Positions 44,456 to 53,042 of a stretch of 64,000 nucleotides of DNA are shown one piece after another. The stretch comes from Verrucomicrobiia bacterium (lineage in GTDB: Bacteria; Verrucomicrobiota; Verrucomicrobiia; Verrucomicrobiales; Akkermansiaceae): assembly GCA_030431475.1 (NCBI GenBank), contig JAUIJD010000011.1, forward strand, positions 1 through 64,000, written 5' to 3'. The notes beneath the pieces are model-generated. The model saw nothing but the letters and a program-made list of their open reading frames with translations. It was not told the origin of the DNA and did not search any database. Every line of letters starts with the position of its first letter. Position 1 is the first letter of the stretch. Position numbers and translations under genes: made by a program.

Positions 44456-45433
44456 TCAGAGGATGGTCGCCGGGTCGGCGGTGCTGCGTCGGGCCTCATC
44501 CGGCCGCACACCGCGGATCTTCGCCATCTGGTCCTCGTCGAGTTCGAAGGAAAACAGGTCGAGATTCTCGTCGATGCGCTTCGCGTTGCCGCTCTTCGGC
44601 AGCACCACGCGGCCTTCCTGGAGGTGCCACTTCAGGATGGCCTGTCCGGTCGAGCAGCCGACCTGCTTCGCCACCTCGACGATGGCCGGGTCCTTGAGCA
44701 AGCCGAAGGCTCCGGAGGCGAAGGGAGCGTAGGCCTCGACGAGGATGCCGTGGTCCCGGCAGAACTCCATCAGCTCGGGATCCTGACAGTAGGGGTGATA
44801 CTCGATCTGGTTGACCATGGGCAGGGTCCGCCCGGCATCGATCAGGTCGCCGATGTGGTTCGCGGTGAAGTTGCACACGCCGATGGCCTTGGCGTCGCCC
44901 CTTTCGAGGAAGCCTTCGAAGCTTTCCCAGATCGCGAGCCGCGCCTCCCGGGCGAAGCCGGCGTCCTCGTTGTCGAAGTTGCCGGGCCAGTGCATCAGCA
45001 GCAGGTCCACGTGGCCCATGCCGAGCTTCTCCTTCGAGCGGTCGAAGTCGTCGGCAACCCGTCCCGCAAGATCCCCGACCTGGCGCCAGTCGAAGGTCAG
45101 CCGCGGCGAGATGGCGACGTGGGGCGGGGTCGGCGGATGGGCGAGCTTGGTCGTGATGAAGAGGTCGCGGCGTTCCATGTCGCCTTCCGCCAGGGCCCGC
45201 CCGACGACCTCGCCGAGGTGGCGCTCGGTGCCGTAGCAGTAGGCGCCGTCGAAGTGACGGTAGCCGGCCTCGAGCGCGAGCGTCAGGGGGCGCCACGCCT
45301 CTTCCGGCTGGAAGCCCTGCATGACGTCGCCGCCGGTCCAGTTGCCGAAGGCGCAGCCGAAGCCGACGGCGGGGATCTCGGTGCCGTTGCTCAGCGTAAA
45401 GGCGGGGATGGAAGAGGGGCGGGATTCGCTCAT
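44456..45433 (-). CDS. Aldo/keto reductase (AKR)
   Basis: 325 residues from the ATG at 45433. It has the complete catalytic tetrad: Asp and Tyr in YRHFDGAYCYGTE (~54), Lys in FITTKLAH (~95) and His in LLLMHWPGN (~141). The cofactor end motifs LPKSGNAKRIDENLDLF (~284) bind NADPH. It reduces a carbonyl substrate that cannot be inferred. The long upstream open frame overlapping the metallopeptidase gene is a GC shadow; 111 bp separate the divergent starts. The gene is convergent with the beta-helix gene (19 bp between stops). Confidence 0.93.
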   Translation of the reverse strand: MSESRPSSIPAFTLSNGTEIPAVGFGCAFGNWTGGDVMQGFQPEEAWRPLTLALEAGYRHFDGAYCYGTERHLGEVVGRALAEGDMERRDLFITTKLAHPPTPPHVAISPRLTFDWRQVGDLAGRVADDFDRSKEKLGMGHVDLLLMHWPGNFDNEDAGFAREARLAIWESFEGFLERGDAKAIGVCNFTANHIGDLIDAGRTLPMVNQIEYHPYCQDPELMEFCRDHGILVEAYAPFASGAFGLLKDPAIVEVAKQVGCSTGQAILKWHLQEGRVVLPKSGNAKRIDENLDLFSFELDEDQMAKIRGVRPDEARRSTADPATIL

Positions 45434-45544
45434 GTCCCAAGCTCCGGAGATTGGAGGGCTTTGCAAGCGGCGGCTCGCCGCGGAGACCGGAAAGCCGGGT
45501 CGCCTGCTTTCATTCAGCAGGAAGCCGTGTAGGTTCGACGGCGC

Positions 45545-46612
45545 ATGCAGACCTTCCACTGTGACGAGTGCTCGGCGGTCGTGTTCTTCGAGAACGACCA
45601 CTGCCTGACCTGTGGGGCCCGCCTTGCCTTTCTTCCGGAAGTCATGGCGGTCGGTGCGCTGCGGCCCGCCGGTGACGGCTTGTGGCGCTCGTCCCGGACC
45701 GGGGCGTGCGAGGCCGGCTACCGGCCATGCGGCAACGGGGTTGAATTCCAGCTTTGCAACGAGGTTGTTCCCGCGGACAGCGACTCGGTGCTCTGCCGCT
45801 GGTGTCTTTTCACCGAGATCATCCCGGACTTGTCCCTGCCGGAGAACCGGGATCGCTGGCGGAAGCTGCACGCCGCCCAGCGGCGGCTTCTCTACTCGCT
45901 GACGCGGCTCGGGCTCCCGCTGCGCAACCGGAAGGACGATCCGGACGCCGGACTCGGGTTCCGCTTCCTGGCCGACGCCACCGAGCCGGTGCTCACCGGT
46001 CATCGCGACGGTGTCGTCACGCTCAACATCGCCGAAGCCGACGATCCCGAGCGCGAGGATCGGCGCGAGAAGATGGGCGAGCGCTACCGCACGCTGCTCG
46101 GGCATTTCCGCCACGAGGTCGGGCACTACTACTGGGATGGCCTGATCCGGGACGGGGGGCGGCTCGACGAATTCCGCCAGCATTTCGGCGACGAGCGGGA
46201 GGACTATGCCACCGCGCTCCAGCGCCATTATGACGGCGGTGCGCCGGCCGATTGGCAGCAACGCCACATCAGTCGCTACGCCGCCTCCCACCCGTGGGAG
46301 GACTGGGCCGAGACCTGGGCCCACTACCTGCACATGACCGCGGTGCTCGATACCGCTGCCAGCTGTGGCCTTTCGCTCGACCCCGATCATCATCGCCAGC
46401 CCGCCGTCGATACCGACGACCTGCCGGATGAGATCGGCCGGGGGGACATCCGCCAACTGGCCGACGCCTGGCATGCCGTCACGTGTGCGCTGAACTCGCT
46501 CAATCGCAGCATCGGCCTGAACGACGCCTACCCGTTCGTGCTTTCCCAAACGGTGGTGGCGAAGCTTGGCTTCGTGCACGAGGTGATCCGCGCGGCCCGC
46601 GGCGGGCCCTGA
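45545..46612 (+). CDS. Zinc-ribbon putative zinc metallopeptidase
   Basis: 355 residues. The N-terminal zinc ribbon (FHCDECSAVVFFENDHCLTC, Cys pairs at ~6-9 and ~20-23) is followed by a body with HFRHEVGHYYWDGLI (~200), a gluzincin-type HExxH motif, then EDYATALQRHY and WEDWAETWAHYLHMT, whose Glu residues could be the third zinc ligand. This fits the 'putative zinc-binding metallopeptidase' family (PF15887, recalled), ~350 residues, of unknown substrate. No signal peptide, so it is cytoplasmic. Confidence 0.87.
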   Translation: MQTFHCDECSAVVFFENDHCLTCGARLAFLPEVMAVGALRPAGDGLWRSSRTGACEAGYRPCGNGVEFQLCNEVVPADSDSVLCRWCLFTEIIPDLSLPENRDRWRKLHAAQRRLLYSLTRLGLPLRNRKDDPDAGLGFRFLADATEPVLTGHRDGVVTLNIAEADDPEREDRREKMGERYRTLLGHFRHEVGHYYWDGLIRDGGRLDEFRQHFGDEREDYATALQRHYDGGAPADWQQRHISRYAASHPWEDWAETWAHYLHMTAVLDTAASCGLSLDPDHHRQPAVDTDDLPDEIGRGDIRQLADAWHAVTCALNSLNRSIGLNDAYPFVLSQTVVAKLGFVHEVIRAARGGP

Positions 46613-46703
46613 TGCGGTCCGGGCGTCGGTTTCCGCGAGGGGACGACGAGAGACGGAGGTGGACGCTCGACCTGACCCGCCCCGGCTTCCTACGCTCCCG
46701 GCC

Positions 46704-47684
46704 ATGAACTCCCGCACCTTCTCCCGCTCGTCGCGGGTCGTTTCGGAAATCGGGCTCGGCTGCTGGCAGCTCGGCGGCGCCGACTGGGGCGACCTCGACG
46801 ACGAGCGTGCCTCCGGGATCCTCCACGCGGCGGCCGATGCCGGGGTCACCTTCCTCGACACCGCCGACGTCTACGGTGCGGGTCGTAGTGAGTCGCTGAT
46901 CGGGTCCTTCCTGCGGGAGCGGGACGGCGGGTTCTTCGTCGCCACCAAGCTCGGGCGCATGCCTGACCTCTATCCCGACCGCTACACCGAGGCCGGCGTG
47001 CGTGCGGCCACCGAGGCCTCGCTGCAGCGCCTCGGGGTCGAGGCGCTCGACCTCACCCAGCTCCACTGCGTGCCACCCGCCGTGCTCGAGCGCGGCGAGA
47101 TCTTCGACTGGCTGCGGAAGCTGCGCGACGAGGGCAAGATCCGGAGTTTCGGCGCCAGCGTCGAGTCGATGGCCGAGGCGCGCACCTGCCTGGCGCAGGA
47201 CGGCCTGGCCTCGCTGCAGATCATCTTCAACGTGTTTCGCCAGAACCCCGCGGCCATCTTCGACACGTGCCGCGAAAAGCAGGTGTCGGTGATCGTCCGC
47301 CTGCCCCTGGCCAGCGGGCTGCTGGCGGGCAAGATGACCCGGGACCAGCGCTTCGCCGAGACCGACCACCGCCACTACAACCGCGACGGCCAGGCCTTCA
47401 ACGTCGGCGAGACCTTCGCCGGCCTGCCCTTCGAGAAGGGCGTCGAGCTGGCCGACTCGCTCCGCGGGATGGTGCCCGAGGGTCTGAGCATGGCGGACCT
47501 GGCGCAGCGTTGGATCCTCGACCACGAGGCGGTGACCACCGTCATCACCGGCGCCTCCCGCCCGGAGCAGGCCGCCGCCAACGCCCGCGTCTCGTCCCTC
47601 GATCCGCTGTCGGCGGAACTGCATGAACGGTTGGGCCGGTTCTTCACCGACGAGGTCGCCCCCCACATCCGCGGCGAGGTCTAG
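46704..47684 (+). CDS. Aldo/keto reductase (AKR), second type
   Basis: 326 residues from the ATG at 46704. The catalytic tetrad is present: VTFLDTADVYGAGRSE (~52), FFVATKLGR (~80) and DLTQLHCVPP (~116). The AKR11/13-like C-terminal segment TVITGASRPEQAAANARVSS binds the nucleotide. It belongs to a different AKR branch from the gene at 44456, since its closing motif has 'ITGASRPEQ' rather than 'LPKSGNAKR'. Cytoplasmic NAD(P)H-dependent oxidoreductase; substrate unknown. The next gene converges with 12 bp between stops. Confidence 0.92.
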   Translation: MNSRTFSRSSRVVSEIGLGCWQLGGADWGDLDDERASGILHAAADAGVTFLDTADVYGAGRSESLIGSFLRERDGGFFVATKLGRMPDLYPDRYTEAGVRAATEASLQRLGVEALDLTQLHCVPPAVLERGEIFDWLRKLRDEGKIRSFGASVESMAEARTCLAQDGLASLQIIFNVFRQNPAAIFDTCREKQVSVIVRLPLASGLLAGKMTRDQRFAETDHRHYNRDGQAFNVGETFAGLPFEKGVELADSLRGMVPEGLSMADLAQRWILDHEAVTTVITGASRPEQAAANARVSSLDPLSAELHERLGRFFTDEVAPHIRGEV

Positions 47685-47696
47685 GGGGCCGTCGGT

Positions 47697-48071
47697 TCAG
47701 AACCTCCCGGTCGCCAGCAGGACGAGTGTGCAGGCCCGCTGCACCGCGATCCCGGCGGCGGCGAGTTCGGCCTCCAGCTCCGGGTTCTCGGCGCCCGGGT
47801 TGACGAGGACGCGATCCGGCGCGAGAGCGGTCAGGGCCTCGCCCATATCCCGGGAAATCGCGGGACCGACGTAGAGGGTGACCGTGTCGATCGGTTGCGC
47901 CACCTCGCCGAGATCGGCCACGACCGGCTGCCCCTCGATCGCCTCGAGCCGCGGGTTGACGAGCACGACCTCATGCCCGGCCCGTTGGAGCGCCTTCATC
48001 GCCTGGTGGGCGTAGCGGTCCGGCTTGTCGCTGGCTCCGGCGATCACGACCCGCTGCGATTGGTTCTTCAT
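47697..48071 (-). CDS. CoA-binding domain protein (YccU-like)
   Basis: 124 residues from the ATG at 48071 (MKNQSQRVVIAGASDKPDRY). A single Rossmann CoA-binding domain: VVIAGAS at the start, GHEVVLVNPRLEAIEGQPVV in the middle and RVLVNPGAENPELEAELAAA near the end. Members of this family (CoA_binding_2) are small cytoplasmic proteins that bind coenzyme A derivatives; their physiological role is unclear. The chain is complete for the family. Confidence 0.88.
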   Translation of the reverse strand: MKNQSQRVVIAGASDKPDRYAHQAMKALQRAGHEVVLVNPRLEAIEGQPVVADLGEVAQPIDTVTLYVGPAISRDMGEALTALAPDRVLVNPGAENPELEAELAAAGIAVQRACTLVLLATGRF

Positions 48072-48192
48072 GGCGGGGTCATCCTCGACCGGAGCCGCCC
48101 CGGATCGCGAGTCGGGAATCCAGCTTCGGCAAGAGGGAGCGGCCCGCCCCGCCACGGGGGCATGCAGCTTCTGGTAAGGAAGGGGCCGTCGC

Positions 48193-49476
48193 GTGCGTTT
48201 GAGGGAGATTGCCGTGTCGTTCCCATTCCAGAATTCACGATCCCGGCCGGCTCCCTGGCTGGCGGGCGTCCTTTCGGTGTCGATGGGGTTCGTCGCCCGC
48301 GCCGAGGATCATTGGCCTCAGTTTCGTGGACCGACGGGGCGGGGCCACTCGACGGCGACGGAGGTGCCGCTGCAGTGGAATGGGGAGTCGGTGCTTTGGA
48401 AAACCCCGCTCAAGGGCGAGGGCCAGTCGTCGCCGGTGAGCTGGGGCGACCGGCTGTTCCTCACCGGCGCTTCGGACGACGGAGGGGAGCGGCACGTTAT
48501 CTGCCTGAGCCGGACCGACGGCACGATTTTGTGGGAGCGGACGGTTCCCTGCGGAGAGCCGGAGACGCCGCACGCCATGAATGGCTTCGCGACGCCGACC
48601 TGCGCCACCGATGGCGAGCGGGTGGTGGCCTTTTTCGGGCCGGCGGGAATCCACGCCTTCGATCTGGAGGGGGAGAAGCTGTGGTCGCGCGATCTCGGGT
48701 CGTTTCCGGGTCCGTGGGGCGTGGGAGCTTCGCCGGTGATCGTCGACGGGACGGTGATCCAGAACTGTGACCGGGAGGGGGCCTCGTCGCTGGTGGCGCT
48801 GGATCTGACGACCGGCGAGACGGTGTGGGAAACCGAACGCGAGCCGAAGCCGCGCGGCGGATGGAGCACGCCGATCGTGATCGAGGTGGCGGGCAAGCGG
48901 GAGCTGGTGCTCAACGGCGAGTTCGGCGTGCGCGGCTACGAGCTCGAAGCGGGGAAGGAGTTGTGGTTCTGCCAAGGCTTCAACGGGCGTGGGACGCCGG
49001 TTCCGGACTTCGCCGACGGGCGGCTGCACGTGGTCAACGGCAAGCGCGGCGACACCTATGCGGTTCGACCCGGTGGGCGCGGCGACGTGACGGCATCCCA
49101 CCGGCTCTGGCACACGCCGCGTCGGGTCGGCCGCGACCTGCCGTCGCCGGCGGTGGTCGACGGCTACGTGATCGTCGTTTCCATGAACGGCCGGGCGGCG
49201 TGCTACGAGGCGGAGACCGGCGAGCGCCTGTGGGAGGAGAAGCTGGGCGTGAAAGGCCAGTTCGCCGCCTCGCCCCTGGTGATCGACGGCCACGTGATGA
49301 TCCAGAATGTGTACGGGGGCGCCACGGTGGTCATCAAACCCGGACCGAAGCTGGAAATTGTCGGGATCAACGAACTCGGTGCCGAGGTGGACGAGGTGTT
49401 CCGCGCGACACTGGCGCCGATCCGGGGCCGGATCTTTTCGAGGTCGCTTTCGACGCTCTACTGCGTCGGCCGGTGA
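48193..49476 (+). CDS. Secreted PQQ-like beta-propeller protein
   Basis: 427 residues, starting at GTG 48193 with a purine-rich site (taaggaagggg, 48174-48184) about ten bases upstream. The signal peptide ends FVARA. The mature protein begins DHWPQFRGPTGRGHS, the signature opening of planctomycete/verrucomicrobial PQQ-binding-like propellers. Blades follow with 'GTILWERTVPCG', 'GEKLWSRDLG', 'GETVWETERE', 'GKELWFCQGF' and 'GERLWEEKLG' Trp motifs. It probably scaffolds or binds ligands in the periplasm; PQQ dehydrogenase activity cannot be claimed because catalytic residues were not traced. Confidence 0.9.
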   Translation: MRLREIAVSFPFQNSRSRPAPWLAGVLSVSMGFVARAEDHWPQFRGPTGRGHSTATEVPLQWNGESVLWKTPLKGEGQSSPVSWGDRLFLTGASDDGGERHVICLSRTDGTILWERTVPCGEPETPHAMNGFATPTCATDGERVVAFFGPAGIHAFDLEGEKLWSRDLGSFPGPWGVGASPVIVDGTVIQNCDREGASSLVALDLTTGETVWETEREPKPRGGWSTPIVIEVAGKRELVLNGEFGVRGYELEAGKELWFCQGFNGRGTPVPDFADGRLHVVNGKRGDTYAVRPGGRGDVTASHRLWHTPRRVGRDLPSPAVVDGYVIVVSMNGRAACYEAETGERLWEEKLGVKGQFAASPLVIDGHVMIQNVYGGATVVIKPGPKLEIVGINELGAEVDEVFRATLAPIRGRIFSRSLSTLYCVGR

Positions 49477-49525
49477 CCGGTCGTGGGAAAGGTTCTCGTA
49501 CGGCTCGACTCCCGGAGCGATGGAT

Positions 49526-50191
49526 CTACTCCCATTCCTCACGCTTGAGGATCTCCAGCAGGCAGCGGTTGTCGCAGTCGGTCATGCGGATCCAGCCGAG
49601 TTGCAACCCGAGCAGCCCGACGACGAGGCCGCCGAGCAGCCCGCCGATGTGGGCCCAGTAGGCGACCAGGCCGCCACCGGTGACCACGCCGAACAGGTCG
49701 AAGCCGAACCAGGCGAGGATGATCCAGAAGGCCTTGCAGGAAAAGGTGCCGCCGCGGATGAGGAAGAACCAGAAGACGTAGATCCGGTTGAGCGGATACA
49801 TCGCGAGCACGACTCCGACGATGCCGTTGATCGCGCCGCTCGCGCCGATGGCGAGGCTGCCGTCCATGAGGTTGTGGACGGTGGCGGAAAGCAGGGTGGC
49901 GGCGAGGAACACCGCGAGGTACTTGAGGTTGCCGATGTTGGCGCAGACGGCGTTTCCGAAGACCCAGAGGAAGATCATGTTGCCGGCGAGGTGGATCAGG
50001 TCGGCATGCAGCAGGACGTGGCCGAGCAGCCCCGGCATTGAGAACCCGTCGAGGACCAGCGGATCGACCCACGCCGCCTCGCCGCCGAACAGCGCGGCCA
50101 GCGACACCAGAGAACAGGAGGCGACGATGAGCCAGTTCGCCCACGGTCGTTCCTGGATGAGGGTTTCGATCTCGTAGGGGATCAGGAGCAT
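49526..50191 (-). CDS. Rhomboid family intramembrane serine protease
   Basis: 221 residues with about six transmembrane segments. The conserved HADLIHLAGNMIFLWVFG (His and Asn of the oxyanion region), GASGAINGIVGVVLAMYP with catalytic Ser in GxSG, and the catalytic His in YWAHIGGLLGGLVVG are all present. It should cleave transmembrane segments of other membrane proteins; the substrate is unknown. The tail (RMTDCDNRCLLEILKREEW) is a short cytoplasmic extension. The gene is divergent from the DUF2293 gene. Confidence 0.94.
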   Translation of the reverse strand: MLLIPYEIETLIQERPWANWLIVASCSLVSLAALFGGEAAWVDPLVLDGFSMPGLLGHVLLHADLIHLAGNMIFLWVFGNAVCANIGNLKYLAVFLAATLLSATVHNLMDGSLAIGASGAINGIVGVVLAMYPLNRIYVFWFFLIRGGTFSCKAFWIILAWFGFDLFGVVTGGGLVAYWAHIGGLLGGLVVGLLGLQLGWIRMTDCDNRCLLEILKREEWE

Positions 50192-50322
50192 GGATTCGAA
50201 ACTGGGCGGCGGGGGCTTCGATGGGAATGGGAAAGCGGGGGGCGGATTGGAACGAACGGCGGCGGGTGTGCCGTGATTCCGGACTTCCGCCGGGAATCGG
50301 ATGGCGGTGGAATGGGTGCGGG

Positions 50323-51006
50323 ATGGGCAGGACGGAGGATCCGACGGTATTCATCGCGCATCGCGAGGGGGCGTGCGCGGAGTGCGGGATGAAACTGGAC
50401 GGCGGCGAGTGGATCACACTGGTCGAGGGTGACGGCGGGGTGGCGGAGGCGTTCTGCCTGTCGTGCTCGGATCTGGATCACCTGGTGTTCCTGCCGCGTG
50501 GGGATGCCGCGCTGACGCGTCGGGCGGGGAAGCACTCGACGCTGCGGGCGGTGGTGGTGGAGTGGAACCGCCGGCGGAAGCGCTACGAACGGCAGGGGAC
50601 GTTGGTCGAGGAGGAGGCGCTGCGGCAGGCGGAGGAGGAATGCCTGGCGGATGCGGACGTGCGGGCGAGGACGGCGGAGCGGCGTCGGGAGCGGGACGCG
50701 GTGGCGGACCGCGAGTATGTGATCGATTTCACCCACGAGATCCTCAAGGCCTACCCGGGAGCGCCGCCGCCGCGGGCCGCCGAAATCGCGCTGCACGCGT
50801 GCCAGAAGCACAGTGGACGGGTCGGGCGCAGTGCGGCGGCCAAGGGCCTCGACCCGAAAACCATCACCCTGGCGGTGCGGGCGCACTTGCGGCACACGGC
50901 GACGAATTACGATGATCTCCTGATGGCCGGCGTGCCGCGCAAGGAGGCGCGGTGGCGGATCGCCGACGTGCTGGATGCGGCCGAGGCGGCGTGGAAGGCG
51001 GGCTGA
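50323..51006 (+). CDS. DUF2293 domain protein
   Basis: 227 residues from the ATG at 50323 (MGRTEDPTVFIAHREGACAE); longer upstream frames are low-complexity. The N-terminal part has CAECGMKLDGGEWITL and FCLSCSDLDH, a possible four-Cys zinc site. A charged helical stretch (~100-145) precedes the DUF2293 domain (FTHEILKAYPGAPPPRAAEI onward, with IRHT-like VRAHLRHTATNYDDLLMAGV). Function unknown; nucleic-acid binding is often suspected. No signal peptide. Downstream, 51013-51043 carries a 'ccgccaaggcgccaaggtcg' direct repeat. Confidence 0.85.
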   Translation: MGRTEDPTVFIAHREGACAECGMKLDGGEWITLVEGDGGVAEAFCLSCSDLDHLVFLPRGDAALTRRAGKHSTLRAVVVEWNRRRKRYERQGTLVEEEALRQAEEECLADADVRARTAERRRERDAVADREYVIDFTHEILKAYPGAPPPRAAEIALHACQKHSGRVGRSAAAKGLDPKTITLAVRAHLRHTATNYDDLLMAGVPRKEARWRIADVLDAAEAAWKAG

Positions 51007-51208
51007 AAGGGGATGGAACCGCCAAGGCGCCAAGGTCGCCAAGTCGGCATGGGAGGCTGGATCGTCTGAAAGGATGACGGCGGAGGATGTCGCCGACTTT
51101 TACCCGAGCTTAACCTGAAGGGCATGGGGGCTTAACGCGGTGGTCCCTTGATGGGGCACGACGAAGGATCCGGTTTCCCGAGTCGTGAGATCCAGAAAGG
51201 AGCCGAAC

Positions 51209-52954
51209 ATGAAACAACAAGCACCCATCCTCATCCTCATCGCCGCGACGGCGCTGCCCCTGCCCGCGCAGGAGCGCGGCGAACGGCGTCCGCCGATGGT
51301 GCCGCTGCCGCCGCGGCACCGCCTCGAGGCGGACCGACCGCCGCCCACTTCCGAGCAGGCCGCCGCGCCGGCCGGCTCGATCGAATTCCCCGCCGAGTTC
51401 CGCCGCATCGACGGCTACGGCAACCACCTCGATTTCCCCGACGTCGGCACACCGGGGCACCCGATGCGGAGACTGCTGCCGAACGACTATGCGGATGGGC
51501 TCGGCGAGCCGTCCGGCGGCGACCGTCCCTCCGCCCGGGCGATCAGCAATGCGGTCGCCTCCCAGGAGGTCACGGTCGAGAACGCCCGGGGGGCCACCGA
51601 CTTCCTGTGGCAGTGGGGACAGTTCGTCGATCACGACCTCGACGAGACGCCGGTGGCCGATCCGGCCGAGCCCCTCGACATCGGGGTGCCGGCGGGCGAC
51701 CCGTGGTTCGATCCCGACGGCAGCGGCCGGATCGTCATCGCCATGAACCGCTCGCATGGCGAGCCGGTCGACGGAGTGCGGCAGCAGATCAACGAGATCA
51801 CCGCCTTCATCGACGCCTCGAACGTCTACGGATCCGACGAGGAACGGGCCTACGCCTTGCGGCGGCTCGACGGCAGTGGCGGCCTGAAGACGACCGACAG
51901 CGTGCACGGCCCGCTGCTTCCCTACAACGACGGCGGCTTCGCCAACGCACCAGGCAGTTCGGCGGACTGGTTCCTGGCGGGGGACGTGCGGGCCAACGAG
52001 CAGGCCGGGCTGACGGCGATGCACACGCTCTTCGTGCGCGAGCACAACCACTGGGTGCGGGTGATGGGACGGGCGAACCCGGAGCTGTCCGAGGACGATC
52101 TCTATCAGTTCGCCCGGATGATCGTGGGCGCCGAGATGCAGCACATCACCTACACGGAGTTCCTGCCGCTGCTGCTCGGTCCGGAGGCGATCCGACCGTA
52201 TCGGGGTTTCCGCGACGAGGTCGACCCGACCATTGCCAACGAGTTCGCGACCGGCGCCTATCGGCTGGGTCACAGCCTGCTGCCGGAGATCGTGCGCCGC
52301 GTCGGTCCGGACGGAGAGACCATCGACGCCGGCGATCTGCCGCTGGCCGAGGCCTTCTTCGACCCGTCGTTGATCGAGGACCACGGCATCGATTCCATCC
52401 TGCGCGGGCTGGCATCGCAGCGCTGCTCGGAGCTCGACGGGATGCTGGTGGACGGCGTGCGCAATTTCCTCTTCGGCCCGCCGGGGGCGGGAGGCTTCGA
52501 TCTGGCGGCGTTGAACATCCAGCGCGGTCGTGACCACGGCCTGCCGTCCTACAACGCGACCCGGCGGGGCCTCGGGCTTCCTCCGGCGCGCGGCTGGCGA
52601 GACGTGAATCCGGATCCGGAGGTGCGCGCGCGTCTGGCGTCGGTCTACCGGTCGGTCGAAGAGATCGACCTGTGGGTCGGCGGCCTGTGTGAGCCGCATG
52701 TCCCCGGCGCGATGGTCGGGCCGGTGTTCCACCGCATCCTGGTGGACCAGTTCACCCGCCTGCGCGACGGCGACCGCTTCTGGTATGAGCAGGCGCTGCC
52801 GCCGGAGGTCCTGGAAATGGTCCGCCGCCAGCGGCTGTCCGACGTGATCCGCCGCAACACGCGGATCGGGGACGAGCTGCAGGACGACGTGTTCTTGATC
52901 GAAGTCCCCGGTGCGGCCGCGCCCCGGCGGCGCGTCCCGGGGAGGCGACGCTGA
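51209..52954 (+). CDS. Animal-type haem peroxidase, secreted
   Basis: 581 residues from the ATG at 51209, preceded by a good ribosome-binding site (aaaggag, 51196-51202). Signal peptide MKQQAPILILIAATALPLPA. The core matches the peroxidasin/myeloperoxidase superfamily: WQWGQFVDHDLDETPVADP with the distal His and Ca-binding Asp, SNVYGSDEERAYALR, MHTLFVREHNHWV, EMQHITYTEFLPLLLG, FATGAYRLGHSLLPE with the proximal His, and NIQRGRDHGLPSYN. It oxidises halides or phenols with peroxide outside the cell. The C-terminus is basic (RRRVPGRRR) with no extra domains. Confidence 0.94.
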   Translation: MKQQAPILILIAATALPLPAQERGERRPPMVPLPPRHRLEADRPPPTSEQAAAPAGSIEFPAEFRRIDGYGNHLDFPDVGTPGHPMRRLLPNDYADGLGEPSGGDRPSARAISNAVASQEVTVENARGATDFLWQWGQFVDHDLDETPVADPAEPLDIGVPAGDPWFDPDGSGRIVIAMNRSHGEPVDGVRQQINEITAFIDASNVYGSDEERAYALRRLDGSGGLKTTDSVHGPLLPYNDGGFANAPGSSADWFLAGDVRANEQAGLTAMHTLFVREHNHWVRVMGRANPELSEDDLYQFARMIVGAEMQHITYTEFLPLLLGPEAIRPYRGFRDEVDPTIANEFATGAYRLGHSLLPEIVRRVGPDGETIDAGDLPLAEAFFDPSLIEDHGIDSILRGLASQRCSELDGMLVDGVRNFLFGPPGAGGFDLAALNIQRGRDHGLPSYNATRRGLGLPPARGWRDVNPDPEVRARLASVYRSVEEIDLWVGGLCEPHVPGAMVGPVFHRILVDQFTRLRDGDRFWYEQALPPEVLEMVRRQRLSDVIRRNTRIGDELQDDVFLIEVPGAAAPRRRVPGRRR

Positions 52955-52993
52955 GTGCCTTGTCAGAGTGTGTGTAAGGGAGGCAGCCACAGG

Positions 52994-53026
52994 GGGCCGT
53001 CCGCGGGGTGCCGCGGGCGGTCCTTT
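52994..53026 (+). terminator. Possible terminator between convergent peroxidase and MFS genes
   Basis: An imperfect GC-rich hairpin (gggccgtccgcgg / ccgcgggcggtcc) followed by three T on the plus strand. Confidence 0.45.
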
Positions 53027-53042
53027 GGGGGGTGCGGCCCGG

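Noticed and set aside
44456-46861. 801-codon minus-strand frame spanning the metallopeptidase gene
   Set aside because: Only the last 325 codons match an aldo/keto reductase; the rest is antisense to a zinc-ribbon metallopeptidase with a clear HExxH.
48193-49476. Calling the propeller a PQQ-dependent alcohol dehydrogenase
   Set aside because: Blade tryptophan motifs are present, but no catalytic Asp/Cys-Cys or haem motif was identified, so only the fold is claimed.
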